From positions 31,547,501 through 31,607,500 of the forward strand of contig OX485805.1 in the NCBI GenBank assembly GCA_950295325.1: a DNA stretch of 60,000 nt, in the 5' to 3' direction. The DNA is from Polytrichum commune. Lineage: Eukaryota > Streptophyta > Polytrichopsida > Polytrichales > Polytrichaceae. The notes below the pieces were generated by a model. That model was not told the origin of the DNA and made no database searches. It worked only from the letters and a program-made list of their open reading frames with translations. The translations under genes were made by a program, and so were the position numbers. Shown one piece after another: positions 12,025 to 24,404 of the stretch; within the stretch, counting starts at the first letter, position 1; every line of letters begins with the position of its first letter.

Positions 12025-12434
12025 CACGGGTAGATCACTCCATTGTCAAGTTGAACACCATGTGCGACCAAAAAAAATCTTCTTTTGGTAAGTTGCACCA
12101 CCAAAATGGGTCAAAATTTTATCAAATTTTTTTCATGAGTAGATATACACAGTACCTATGACATAGGTAAAAGTGGTAACTAAATTTGATGATTTTTTTT
12201 TTTCATAAAACATACCGTTTCTAACTAGAATGACACAAAATTGAACTAAATTTTTTATTAAAAAAAATAAAGATAACTAAAAATTTCAAAAATATATACA
12301 AAAGATACTATCAATGGTTATGTATATGTAGGAAAAATATCATAAATTTTAAAATTATGTATGGCATGTAATATAGGGGTAGCCAACTTTGTCCGCACGT
12401 GGTGTGAACTTGACAATGAAGTGACCTCCCCGTG
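12025..12434. mobile_element. MITE-1 copy a, hAT-like, 410 bp
   Basis: It starts CACGGGTAGATCACTCCATT and ends with the inverted counterpart ...GAAGTGACCTCCCCGTG. The terminal inverted repeats (TIRs) extend about 48 bp with a few mismatches. The flanks GCAAAAGC (12017-12024) and GCAAAAAC (12435-12442) form an 8-bp TSD with one mismatch. The interior is AT-rich and non-coding. The 8-bp TSD and CA-start TIR are those of the hAT superfamily; it is non-autonomous. Confidence 0.85.
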
Positions 12435-12904
12435 GCAAAAACACATAAGTAAAAACACTTAAGTCCCAATAGGGTGTTAAAATTGCTTACAAGACTACTT
12501 CATTAGATACTTAAGGTCATTCACATTCCCAATTCTTCATATGTGAGTCCCTCCCCCCCCCCCCAAACAACTAAAAAACATTTAAAAATTAAAAAAAATT
12601 AAAAAAAACTTGTTAGTGCACGTGTATACCAAAGATAAGGCTAGGTGAGCTTCCCCAACATAAACAACACAAAAATGATATTTAGCGACACACCTCTTAT
12701 GATTCTTGTCATTTGGGAGGTGTAATGCATAGTTGCTAGAAATAATAATGTTAGGTGATGGAATTGTGTAAATATCAAGTATGTGAGCATTAGTGTTGTA
12801 TTGCGTGACGCTTGCATGATGACTTGTTCATCAAAACAAGTAATGAGTTTGCCTTGACAACTTCAATACCATGATGGTATTCAAATGCGTATAAGGTAAG
12901 CGGG

Positions 12905-13680
12905 TCCAATTCAGTTACTTGTCTTAGTCATGCACCTATATTGGCGTAGTGTACGGTTAGGTGTGGGTTCAAGAATTGACACCAAAAAAACAAATGTATT
13001 TAAAATAGATTGGATCACGTGCTCAAACTTGGTTCACTATTCTAGGTACAATACTCAACATGATTGGGGGTGTAGGGGATGCATTCAATGTAGAGAGTAA
13101 AAAACATGTGAGTTAAAATTTATGATAATAACCCTAATGCAACCAAGGAAATCGCATTTCCCATTTTTCTGGATATGGTCTCGTACTTGCAATTCTTTCA
13201 TTTGACAAAAAAAACACAATTACATAGTATATGCCAAGTGACCTTCAAATAGGGTCAAAATATGATTGAAATGTCTCATGTTTTACTTTCAAGAGGTCTA
13301 GAAAAAAAATGACAACACATAATGGACCCATAACAAACACATTTCTACCACATAGAATTTGCACAAAGTTTATCATGTGCACTTCTTCCTAACCTATTTC
13401 ACATCAATTGTAAATTATGTAGGGGTGTCAAAAGTACAATGTACACACTCATATACATTTGTAATGCACTCCCCCCCCCCCCCCCCCAAGATTGGGGAAA
13501 CCTATGTGATCATATAAGAAGACAAACAATCTTCACTTTGATAATGAAGAAAATATTCATACAAGCTCCAACATGAGAAAAATGAAGCAACCTCAATTTG
13601 GATTTGCTAATCATCTCATACTAATCACATTTTGAATATCCTAGGAGAAGTGGAGAAGTGGAGAAGCGGGTTCATCGGAA
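12905..13680 (+). repeat. Dispersed repeat R1, copy 1
   Basis: It shares landmarks with other R1 copies: a GTGTGGGTTCAAGAA-type segment, TTGGATCACGTGCTCAAA, CTATGTGATCATATAA, TTCACTTTGATAATGAA, CATACAAGCTCC, TTTGGATTTGCTAATCAT and TATCCTAGGAGAAGTGG. It contains an uninterrupted run of 17 C at 13471-13487. Boundaries are approximate and the superfamily is not determined. Confidence 0.6.
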
Positions 13681-16600
13681 AAGTTACCATTGTAGGCCCT
13701 TCCACCTTACATACCACAGTCACATGCTACGCATCACTTTACTCTAGACTTGGGCTTTGTGGTGTCTTTATAAAATCATTCTCGAAGATGAAGGGGTTCA
13801 ATTACACTAAACAAAACAAGCCCCCTAAAGGTTGAGAGTCACTTCATTCCAATTGGATCCTTTTAGACTAATTTGAGGTCTATGATGCCCTTTCTATAAT
13901 TGACCTATATCAACTATCCATTGTCAAGCTATAGAATAGTTTGTTGCATTTTCACCTTCCTAATGAAAGAGTTTACGTAGACACCACAAATTCTTGGCCC
14001 TTTACCCGCCTCCTCTAATCCGAGGGCCAAACAAGCCTTATGAATGGCTAGGTTCCACCACTTTGTATGGCTGACAATATATTCAACCCCCGAAGAAAAA
14101 TACACACCTAAGTAAGATTTACTACCCAGTGGATAGAATTTCCAGGTTGAGGTTACCATGTGTGCTATCACCCAGTGGTCGGACAGTCAAGGTCGAGATA
14201 TTGCAATAGACTATATAGCACAATGTGTCATGGATGAGTATGGTAAAAGGTGATATCTTTCAACTTTCTCATGTCATGCCCACCAATTAACATAAGCAAA
14301 TTCCTTGAAGATGCAAAGGCAAGGGTTGGGGCGAACAAACTTGTATATTGGTTCCTTGGAGGCAAGGGTTTAGGCATCCAACAAGGAACGAGTGTATGGG
14401 TTGGTTCACCCAAGTCCAAAGGCAAGGGTGGGCAGAGAGTGGGTTTCTACCTCGACCTCATGAGACAAAACCATTCCACACCAAACCCGAAAGGAGTTAA
14501 TGCAAACAACTACTTGAACATGATTAGTTGCATGTCCAGTACGATTTTGTGCTCTACTGACTCCAACTACTTGATCACCTTTCCCTAAACTCCCATGATG
14601 TACGAGACTAAGAATATGTAAATATGTAAAAATATCCACGGGGACTTGTGTTGAGGGTTGGGTCTAGCTTTTTGCTCAACCCAAGCCTCACCTCCGAAAA
14701 GTGTTGCCATGTCAGCATCCAGGTCATACTTGGGACTTAGGACATGGAACCCCGTGTGAAGTGGTGAGTCCCAACTCCCATGCTCTCAACGGTTGAGATT
14801 GCATCCAATTGACCTCAAGTGAGTTGGGACTTGGGACTCGTGTGAACCGGCCCTAAGTCAATAACTGTATGGCCAAGAGAAGCTTAGGGACAAAGAGCCC
14901 GGAGTCTAGACCCAAGGCAAAGAATGTTCTAAACCGGTTACGATACTTTTGTAGGGCTTTGAAACACGTATATTAAAGTTGTCGCATGCACTTAATCAAG
15001 TGGCCTTGGGGGCTTTCGGTTTTGGCTCTCAATCCCTTCTTAATTATTGATCAAACAACAACTCCTAGCTAGTGCCCCCACGACGTCGCCATGACCTCAA
15101 TTCCATGGTCCGACAAGATTTGCGGCTCAAACCGAGCCTCGAGCAAATCTCCTAGAAGGGAGGGCGTACTTATTGTGGGTGTTCTAACTCCACAAACAAT
15201 CTCGACCGTTGGATCGGATCGGATCGGAAATTGTCTCCTCCAGTCATAACTTGCGACGTGTTCATGATATCATTTTAAAGTTTCAGAATCGGAGTTGAGA
15301 TGGAAAAGCTATAAGTGGTCAAAATGAATATTTGTAAGAATACGAATTAAGTCATTGCATAGGCCGTCCTTTTTGTGTTGATCATTGAACGTAGAACAAT
15401 CATGTCTACATTTTGGGCACGTAGTTCAATTTTGTTGTGATGCGTGTCTTTATTTGATGCTTGTTCTTGACTAATATCCATGTCATATACCACTTATATA
15501 ACATTCAACTATAAGCGCCCGATTGAACATAGTGACCATAATTAGTTTGCATGACTTAGTAGAAAACATGGTCCCAAAACACCAGGGGTCCATACAACAT
15601 GCTCGTAGAATCAACACAACGAATGTACAAGGGTTCAACTTGGACATGTCATTCGAACTAAGCGGTTGTTTGGGGCCATCCCAAGATCATTTTTTTTTAA
15701 CATTAGTAAAGGTTCAGAGTGTGTATTGAGTGTGAGAGTTTCCACTTTGATAGGAGTTCTTGTCTTGTATGCACTGGTGAAAGTGTAGTACATTACATCT
15801 AATGAGGATATTGTGAGTAGGATGAAAAATGCTTACTAGTAGCTATAAATTTTGGATAGAGATGAATTTTCCCTACCAAGAAGGACTCCTCATATTACCA
15901 AGGAGAAGCGACCGGCCATAGTGTGGGCATAGTATAATCGCCCATGATAGTGGACTCACAAGACTCCATTCTATTAATTGAGATGACCTCCAATTGGTTC
16001 AAAAACTTGGACTCCTTTATGTATAATACTTTGTGCTCCTGGGTAGGTCACCTCTATAGGAGTGTAGTGCACCACGTGCAGCTGAGGGCTATTTGTGTGA
16101 GGGTTATTTACATCCATGGCATGATTTAAAAGCTCCCTATAATTACTCAATTCTCTAAAATGGTCTATTTTATTCCACCCTACTATTAGTTATATTGCCA
16201 ATTTTATTGCATTTTTTGGTCGTCCATATTCCTTATAATTCAAAAATATATATTTCAAAAGTATATACATTGGAAGAGTGGTGCAGAAAAGTATGGCAAA
16301 GAAAAGGCATGATTCATGTATACCATTGCAAAACCATACAAGTGAAACACTTAAAAAAGACACAACATACAACTACAACTACATGAATCAAATCATTCCA
16401 AGAGTATAACATGAATGGAAAACTACTTACAAGTTTGCAGTCTTAGGGTTTGATATTATATTACCATCATGCATCACAAAAGAAGGCTTAGGGTGGAAAC
16501 ACAACGAGTGAATGTGTGTTCATAAACACAATATCCACTCTATGGCAGTCTAGCCCCAAGTTACAATGCGTTGTCAACCTCCAAACTGCTCTTTGTTTCC

Positions 16601-17617
16601 TTTGTTTCGTAGACCCTAAACCAGAAACAAAAACAAAATTAAACACTAGTCTTGACAAGTGGAACTAAAACCCCAAGTGTTGGCAGGGTGTTGGCAAACA
16701 ACAATGTGGGAGTGGGATGAGGAAGACAATCAATAATGAACTTTGGGAATTTCCATCTTTTTTGGACATATGATGTTGCAATTCTCATCCAACATGATGG
16801 TAGATATGACGTAGGTATGAACTACATAGAACATGTCTAGATTTTATAAGAAATTCAATCATGAAAAAAAATCAAATGTTCGAGGTTCACACTAGACCCT
16901 CTTATTATTAAAATTCTAAGGATTCAAGAGGCTCATTCCAAATGATAATATGTGACGTACTATTGTTTTTAGTGAAATATATCAAAAGAGACCTCATTCA
17001 TTATCATCCCTTTATCATTTTGATTTGTTCCAATCTACGGCATATTTCATACATATAAAGTAATACATTAGGAGATTTGGGCTAGTATAACAACTTGGAT
17101 TATAATGGGTAATGTTGAATGTGGATCCAACCTCATAAGCCAAGTAGAATTTGGTTTTATTTGGAGTTTGTATAAACTATCACATAGAACATAGACCGGC
17201 GCCTTTAAGGTTTAACTATAAACCACTCCACCAATGTGAAGACTTCATCATCACAAGTAAAGGTAGGCCTAAACAACATAAATGGAGCCCAAGTGAAATG
17301 GCTCAAACGACAAAAGTGTCAATATAACACCCAAGTCACATGTGATCAAGTAACCAAAGTACGGTTGACCCCGAGAATTGGAATGAACATGCAACCAATT
17401 ATGTTGCTTGGTTAATATTTTGTTGCATTGACTCCCCCGGGACTTAGTGTGCGATGGTTTTTTCTTGGGAACGGTGAACCACCATTTCCTTTGCAATTTC
17501 CAATAATTTATATCCGTGTCATCCGGCGGCTATAAAGAGGGAGTCAAAGCATGCATTATAATCTCCCATCACACTATGTATGGTGAAAGTGTCCATGAGG
17601 GGGCCGGGCCGGGGGCC
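13681..17617. other. Intergenic DNA with repeat fragments
   Basis: No gene recognised. A block at about 14335-14420 (TTGGTTCCTTGGAGGCAAGG, then GGCATCCAACAAGGAACGAG) recurs inverted near 28590-28670 and directly near 35935-36015. Another stretch near 14700-14860 ends in GTGAACCGGCCCTAAG, resembling the terminus of a PIF-like element, but the opposite end was not found. Confidence 0.4.
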
Positions 17618-17632
17618 AATCCTTAATCCAAT

Positions 17633-17730
17633 TGGCGTGTTCTTTTCTTGGTTTCAATTCATTTTGGCGTTGGTTGTGTTGGCCTTCTGTCTCAAAAAAT
17701 CAAAAAAAAAATTTAAATTTAAATTTAAAA
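17633..17730 (+). mobile_element. Very short 5'-truncated LINE-A tail with TSD
   Basis: It contains TTTTGGCGTTGGTTGTGTTGG and GGCCTTCTGTCTCAAAAAA, the 3' end of the L1 at 18133-21725, followed by an A-rich (AAATTT)n tail. The 15-bp sequence AATCCTTAATCCAAT occurs immediately before (17618-17632) and after (17731-17745): a perfect LINE-type TSD. Confidence 0.85.
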
Positions 17731-18132
17731 AATCCTTAATCCAATGACGCATTCTTGAGGCCGAGTAAACAAATGATAGCAAGCGGCAGACTGAATTTGT
17801 AGAGAGGTTCATCTTATATAAGGTACTGAGGTCTTAGCCTTTAGGTGGCAATCTATGTGGATGGAAAGGTATCTACTGATGTAGGGTGGTGTCCACTACC
17901 ATGTGGGTCAAAAATAACAAATAAAAATCTCATACTCCAAGCATGTAGGATTTCTTTTTTTGAAGGTTGGCATCGCTTTTTTTTGGGAAGGCGGCTTCAT
18001 GTGTTGCTCAAATTCAGGAGCCAGATTTAGGAGCCAAATATAGGAGCCAATATCTTTCACATATGATGCCCAGTTTGGGTGGAAGATTTTTTTTTTTTTT
18101 TCTTAGGACAAGTCGAGGGTTGTGCACAACTT

Positions 18133-21100
18133 CTTCTTTTTTTGAGACAGAAGGCCAACCGGGCCAACGCCAAAATGGATACCACAAAAGAAAAAACACG
18201 CCCTCAAAGAGGGGAGGCGGGGCCCCTCGGGCGTGAAAACACCGCCACGTAAGAGAAACCAAGACCCGACACCAACCGAGGACAACCCCCCGGACCCACC
18301 CAACCAAGGACAACCCCCACCCCACCCACCAAGGACAACCCCCAAACCGCCAAACCACAGGGCCCCGAAACGGGCCAAGCCAAGCTACCTATGATGTCTC
18401 TGCCAGTTCCACCTAACCTGCATATCCTATCTACGGCAAAGAACTCCCCTGGCCCCCCAAGTTTTGTCAAAACCCCGTAACATAGCCTCTTTTGAGACGT
18501 TGCTAATCTTAATTTTATCCACCACTCTCTTCCAAGCCGCCTTGGCGTAAAGAATCAACGCGTCCCAAATCTGTTGCTTAACCTTAGCCTCATGCCATTG
18601 GGTTTGATTGAACACTTTGTCGTTACGTTCAATCCAAATGTGCCAAAGGGTAATGCCCCTGAGAAGGTGCCAAATCTTGATCATTTTCCCATATCTCTTA
18701 GGAATCCTCTCTCCAAAAATCACTTGTTTCCAATTGAAGGTGTCGTAGTTACTGGACCTAACCCCACACAATTCGTGCATGATATAAGTGGCCCATCTCC
18801 ACGCCCGTCTAGCTTGGATGCAATCCCAAAACTTATGTTTGACAGACTCGCTAGTATTGGGGAGGCAGAACACACATTGTTTAGAGATCGAGGCCGGAGC
18901 GATGCGTGCCCTCCACACGTTGACGGCAACCGCTTTATGCCAAATCGACCAAATAAACGCTGTTTCCTTACCCAACCTCAATGGGTCCCACACTTGTGAC
19001 CATTGGAACTTATAGTTTCCCGGGAGGTAACCTTGCCATTTGTCCCTCACCCGTGTGGTGCCGGGGTTTCTATCGAGAATGTTGACCCGGCCATCTTTGG
19101 TGGTATAGTCCAAAAAATTGCTCCCGTCAATCCACCTCCATCTATCCGGGTCCCACTCTAACGTGGCCGATTTACCATAGAAGAAAATGATCTCCTCTCT
19201 TTTCCCCTCTCTCTTCGGACCTCTATGCGTATGCATAATCTTGACCTTATGGAACACCCCTTCAAGTTCACCTTGAGGATTCTCCCATTCCCGGAGGCAT
19301 CTCGAATGTTTTCCGACCTTGAAGCATTGCACCGGAAGCGGAAGTGTGATGGTTTTCCGTTGGAAGCATACGGGAATGAAATCCTCATTGCACCTAATAA
19401 CAATGGCTGGGTCTTCCTCCGTGCCAATGTAGAGTCCAAGCCAATGGCCAGGATACGTGGAGTCTTCACTTGATTCAAGAAGGCGGCGCCACATGCGGGA
19501 GATTTCGTCCGTCACTTCCTCCCAATCACCTTGTTCAAGGTCATTAAGCTTGAATTTACCTTTTGCTCTCTCCCATGTGTGAAATCCTTGTTCCGTGCTA
19601 TCCCATACGTCATCCACACACCAGATCCCTTGGCGGTAGAGGTGAAGGCATTTAGTATATTCAATGCCTTTATTGAGGAGATCCACGCCTTCTGACCACC
19701 AAACGTTAGAGTGCAGTAGTTCCATTTTGGTTCAGGGGGGAAGTTGGTAGGTTCCATTAACCATTACTTTCCAAGCCTTGCTAATGTGTCCCCAAATCTT
19801 AGATCCTGTAACCCCTTGGTGTTGTCTGCAAGTAAACCAATCCAGGCTAACACCCCACCTTGGTCCCTTTTGTGGGTTAAATCTAGCCAGCCTATACCTG
19901 AGCATTAATTGAAGATTAGATTCTCCAGGTTCCATTGCCTTCACAATCCATTTGCTAAGTAGACTGATTTTGGCCGTTTCCGGGTCCACGAGTCCCAGCC
20001 CACCGAGTTTCTTCTTGAGGCAGCACTCCCTCCAACTTACCCTGGAGCGCGAGTGTTGTTCCTTTCCGGACCAAAGGTAATTCCTAATTGCTCCTCTAAT
20101 CTTGTTTAAGATTTTATTGGACCCACCCCACACAGTGATAAAGAACCATAGGGTTGACAAAAGTACTTGATTGCAAATGACGATCCGCCCGTCTAGAGAT
20201 AGTTTCATCGTGCTCCAATAGTCTAGTTTTTTAGAAATTTTGTTATATAAAAACTTATCCACGTCCGGGGTATTGAGGTTAAGACCGAATGGTGTGCCAA
20301 GGAGTTTGGATAAATCTCCTTCCTCTGCCCATTTCCAGTTATACCCTGCTAACCATTCCGGCCGGTGCGTATACTTGTCAAACCAGTATGCGCATGACTT
20401 ATCCCAGTTAATCTCCATACCTGAGGCATCGCTGAAAGTTTTAAGCAGTTTGACCAATTCGTCAATGTCCCTTTTGTCTCCCCTAATCATAAAGGATGAA
20501 TCGTCAGCGTATTGTGAAATACACTGTTGTTTCTTACCCCCTGGGAGAACTACCCCTCTAAGTCTCTTTTCTTTCACAGCCTTTTTAATGATGTGGGTTA
20601 ATGCCTCCCCCACAATTAGGAATAAGTATGGCGCTAGAGGGCAACCTTGCCTCACTCCTCTCTCTACCTTGAAGTTTCTTCCCGGGCTACCATTAATGTT
20701 GACTGAGGCCGATGCATTTCCAAAAAGTAATTTCACCCAATGTATAAACTTAGCGTCAATACCCATCATGTGCATAGTGTGAAAGAGGAACCTCCAAGAG
20801 ACCTTGTCGTAGGCTTTAGAGAAATCTAGTTTAAGAAACACTGTAGGTTGTCTAGATGTCTTCGCCCAATGTAACGTTTCTTGGGCTAAGACGATATTAT
20901 CCAAGATAAATCTTAGTGGTAAAAACGCGGTTTGTTCGGGACTAATCACGTCCCTTAACATAGGTTGAAGTCTTAGTTGTAATGTTTTTGCGAAAATTTT
21001 GTATATCACCGGTAGTAATGTAATGGGCCGCCAATGGTTTAAGTTCTTGGGGTCCCCTTCTTTGGGAATAAGGCATATGACTCCCTTTGTGACCCCCTCA

Positions 21101-21725
21101 TGAAGCTCCCCAATCTCAATACTCCGGATTAGCATATGTAGAAAGTCTTGGCCAACGGAGGGCCATAGCCGTTGAAAAAATTCAATCGGGATCCCGTCGT
21201 GGCCGGGGGCTTTCCCCTTGGCCATGTCTCTAAGGGCGTCCCCAGCAGCCTCGCCATAGGGCATGCCAACGCCAAATATGGGGCATCCCGGGTTCTTAGG
21301 TGGCGGTACCGGCATAAATTGATCCCCACCAATGTCCGGTCCGGCATAATTTAGAAGCGGCCCGGGTATAGTAAAGGCCTTCCAACGCCATAAATGGTTC
21401 ATATGGCGGCCCTCCTCCGGCCCGCCAAGAGATTACTTTAATATCAGATACTCCGATATCCTACTTTATCCCATGTCAGATAATAGGTGTCGTTGTCTTA
21501 TTGATTGCTTCCTAATTATACCGGGGGTATGCCTAGGCTTTGGTGGGCTCTGACTCAAGATGAGCGGCCCCGCCCAAGATGGAGGGCTCCCCAAACACCC
21601 TAAACACCATATAATATATTATTTTTGGCGGGTTGCTTACTATCTCTCCTGGGGATGCCCTAACTACCCCTCCTAGCTCTCTTTCCGAGATCTCCTTAGT
21701 GAGTGATGTATTCATCTCTTCCGGA
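18133..21725 (-). mobile_element. LINE-A: L1-type retrotransposon, 5'-truncated, 3.6 kb
   Basis: The 12-bp sequence TGTGCACAACTT flanks it on both sides (18121-18132 and 21726-21737). On the minus strand it carries RT and C-terminal regions, then about 290 bp of 3' UTR, ending GGCCTTCTGTCTCAAAAAA and an A/G-rich tail. The 3' UTR has three copies of a ~27-bp minisatellite around AAGGACAACCCCC (plus strand, 18279-18345). The endonuclease part expected upstream of RT in L1 elements is absent. About 300 bp at the 5' end (21434-21725) is not open in the RT frame. Confidence 0.9.
18427..21402 (-). pseudogene. LINE-A ORF2 remnant: reverse transcriptase plus zf-RVT, one in-frame stop
   Basis: This is the coding part of LINE-A. 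It would copy LINE RNA into DNA at the target site. Two blocks in the same frame, 556 and 432 codons, are separated by a single TGA at 19732-19734, so only one point change interrupts about 990 codons. In the first block: KAPGHDG at ~64-70, RT motif A LDFSKAYD at ~192-199, motif B RQGCPLAP at ~251-258, and the catalytic YADD at ~298-301. In the second block: WSIWHKAVAVNVW at ~259-271, then the CVFC...H...C finger (residues ~284, 287, 297, 302) typical of plant L1 zf-RVT. The frame continues about 10 codons upstream of the first ATG to a TAA, so the true N terminus is missing. The good conservation implies a recent insertion. Confidence 0.92.
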
Positions 21726-21779
21726 TGTGCACAACTTGACCGGATGGATTTGGAAAAATTAGTGCACACGTTGCTTGCT

Positions 21780-22215
21780 CCATGAAAAGAGGAAATCTCC
21801 CAAAATGACCTCATGTGGCCCCTCCAACTTTGAGGGTGACAAACTTCATCTAAATTTGCTTAAGAAAACCCAAATCTTTTGGAGTAGTTCATTTGTCATG
21901 CACATAACATGTTATGGCAAAGCTTCCAACTTTCTAAGATTTGTGGCATGACCGAAATGGTCATGAAACAAGAAATTTCAGGGTATTCTCTAGCTGCCCC
22001 CCGCATGAAGGCCATGTTCATATGTTAATCTGACCTAGCAATTGTAGTCCGATTGACTTCAAATTTTCACACAAAGCAAACATGGTAGTCTAGTTCATAT
22101 CCGTACGGTTGGATTTTCTGGAAAACAAAGATTATTTTTCTACTTAACAAAAAAATTAGCATGGTTGTTGGAGGTGCCCGAAAATGGAATGTGAAGGCTT
22201 TGAGCGTATAGGGGT
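21780..22215 (+). repeat. Dispersed repeat R3, uninterrupted copy
   Basis: It matches 43108-43211 plus 44361-44690, where the same sequence is split by a LINE-B insertion. Landmarks are ATGACCTCATGTGGCCCCT, GGCATGACCGAAATGGTCAT, CTCTAGCTGCCCCC, AAGGCCATGTTCATA and GGTGCCCGAAAATGGAATGT. No coding capacity was recognised. The right end abuts a LINE-A tail insertion. Confidence 0.75.
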
Positions 22216-22229
22216 TAAAGTAACACCTT

Positions 22230-22371
22230 TTCTTTTCTTTCCTTTTTTGAGACAGAAGGCCAACCAAGCCAACGCCAAAAAGAATTGAACCAAAAGGAAA
22301 ATTGCGGCCACACCGAGGGGAGGCGGGGCCCCTCAGACGCGAAACACCACCACGTAAAAAGTAACAAAATG
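22230..22371 (-). mobile_element. Short 5'-truncated LINE-A tail with TSD
   Basis: On the minus strand it has GGGGCCCCGCCTCCCCTC and ends in GGCCTTCTGTCTCAAAAAA plus an A/G tail, the same as the 3' UTR of the 3.6-kb LINE-A. It is flanked by the 13-bp duplication AAAGTAACACCTT at 22217-22229 and 22372-22384. Confidence 0.88.
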
Positions 22372-22689
22372 AAAGTAACACCTTCCTTTTGGTGATATTG
22401 TTTTAAATCCTTAAGGTGTCAACAAGTGAGTGCAACAATGCCATCAAATAAGTCATTGTTAAACGCCATTAATCATATGCAGGATTAAGTATAAAATAAC
22501 ACCACTTTGGCCATTCATAAGAGTGATGTAAGAAGGATGCAAGAACACTTTTAGAAGAGCACCAACTTTGCCCAATCAAAATGGCTAAATGAGGATCTAT
22601 CCGGTCAATGAGGCGGTGTAAGAAGTGATCCACAAAAGGGGGACAACACTTTCATTTTATAAAAGATCCTCACCCTCAACAAGTTGATT

Positions 22690-23240
22690 TTGGGGTGATT
22701 TTCACTTAGCAATTCAACATCAATGAAATGAACTAATTGATTTTAAAGTCAAGGAAGCCAAAATAGCTAATGAGACTAAAAGTACATCAAGATGGTTTCA
22801 AACCAATTAATTCTCTAGAGTGGCAGAGTGTGGTAACCTCCGTGGGATAGAGGCTAATGTTAACTTGTTGGTCTAATTGAAAGAAAGACTTGAGGCACCT
22901 GGAACTACATTCTCAAATAGTGATGGAAACTTATCTCTAATGGAGTTGTAGAGGGGGCATTCCAACATGAAATATGCCTCATTTTCAACTACATTATAGG
23001 GGCAAAAGGGGCATAGTCTAGTATCTCTAGAGATAGGGATACTCGTCCATCATCCAGTTTCAATGGCAAGTCTATGGTTCAAGGTGCGGTAGGCAACAAC
23101 GATCTTGCATTGTGGTGGAGTCAATGATTGCTTCAAGTACAATTCATAATCGTATTTAAGAAAATCCTTGAGGTGGAGGTAATCTAGTTTCTTCCCAAAT
23201 AAATGGAAAGAGTTCAATAGAACCCCCTACTAGAGACTAA
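22690..23240 (-). mobile_element. LINE-B fragment, second copy
   Basis: It is the reverse complement of the 3' half of the LINE-B copy at about 43830-44355. Matching pieces include the codons for HFMLECPLYN (GTAGAGGGGGCATTCCAACA on the plus strand), CTAGAGATAGGGATA, and CTTGAGGTGGAGGTAATCTA. It is 5'-truncated and degraded, with no intact reading frame. Confidence 0.75.
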
Positions 23241-24404
23241 AAGGCTCTTTCCTTTAGACAACTTTGCAAATTTCTATAGGTTTCTTAAGAATTATGATTA
23301 TTATGATTATTTACTATTATTAAATGATTATATTTATACTCTATATATGTTTTCTATTCTATGGATTTTTTTGAAATTTTCCAAGCTACTTAAACTTCCT
23401 AAAATAGAAATTGTCTCTTAAAGTGACGCTTTGAGGCCTTATTATCTTATTAATTTCCGGTGCTTTAGTGCCAATGCACTCCAAGGTATGTGGGTCTTAA
23501 GTGGCTCGTTTTCTTAATGGGACCCCTGAATTCGATTGGTATGTGGTTCGGCGAGGATCAAAGAGCAAACATCATAAAGACACATGTTGGAAAGAGATTG
23601 GACTATGTTTTCAAATATTTATAAGTACTTTACAATCAATACCGAACGTAACTAGGAAGACCTATGTATCAAGTTAGGAAATCAACAAGCATGCACTCCC
23701 AAAAACCATAATTAAGTTGTTGCATATATTTCATTGTAGATTTACTGATGCAACACAAATTTTGTTGTGTAAATCTAGTCGGTGAAAGTTGGAGAACATG
23801 AGAAACAAACCAAATAACGACCACATACCTTACCCTTGGCACTTGGTGTTCAATCTACAATCACAAAGAATTGAACTTGACTCTTGAAAAGCACAACATG
23901 TGGTTTGAGGCTAGGGTGAAATATCTTGCCCCGTGAATTGGGACCTCACGATTTTTACAAGTGTAAAAGGACATAACAATGGAACATTCTTTGACTAGGT
24001 TGCACTAGACTAATCCGGGATCTTGGATGCTATATTCAAGAGTTCAATTAGCTAAAGAGAAAACAAAATATTTGGTAATATGACACATAGTAAAGATCGA
24101 GGAGGGGGGGGGGGGGGGGAGGGACGCCATGTCACTGAGGCGTTGTGAATGGAGAGTGTGTGGTCATGGACGACCATATCCAAGCCATCCATTCACAAAG
24201 CTTCATCTTACGGTCTGCGAAATTGCTTGGGCAACCCGGAAAAATAATTCCAACGGATGAAATTTTGGTGGATGAAGAATCAATGTTTGCAAGATGAAGG
24301 GATCGATTGTTCATCCCATCGTATGAGAGCAATTGTGTGGGATTTTGAAGGTTCCCAAATGGTACATTCTCAATGAAGACCCCATTGGAATGTACATGGT
24401 GCCA
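23241..24404. other. Repeat-derived intergenic DNA, including an R1 copy
   Basis: About 23500-23860 matches R1 (CATAAAGACACATGTTGGAA, GATTGGACTATGTTTTCAAA, AGCATGCACTCCC). A G-rich run lies at about 24103-24119. No gene recognised. Confidence 0.5.

Noticed and set aside
14640-14860. Possible PIF-like element ending GTGAACCGGCCCTAAG
   Set aside because: Only one terminus is recognisable; no matching left TIR or TSD was found.
18014-18470. Trp/Gly-rich frames on the minus strand
   Set aside because: They lie in the GC-rich LINE-A 3' UTR minisatellite and read through low-complexity sequence.
18574-18999. Plus-strand frame of 141 codons, also 20240-20782
   Set aside because: They are antisense shadows of the LINE-A reverse transcriptase/zf-RVT coding strand.
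24103-24119. G-rich homopolymer run as a possible G-quadruplex regulator
   Set aside because: Many such runs occur in repeats here; sequencing or slippage effects cannot be excluded and no gene is nearby.
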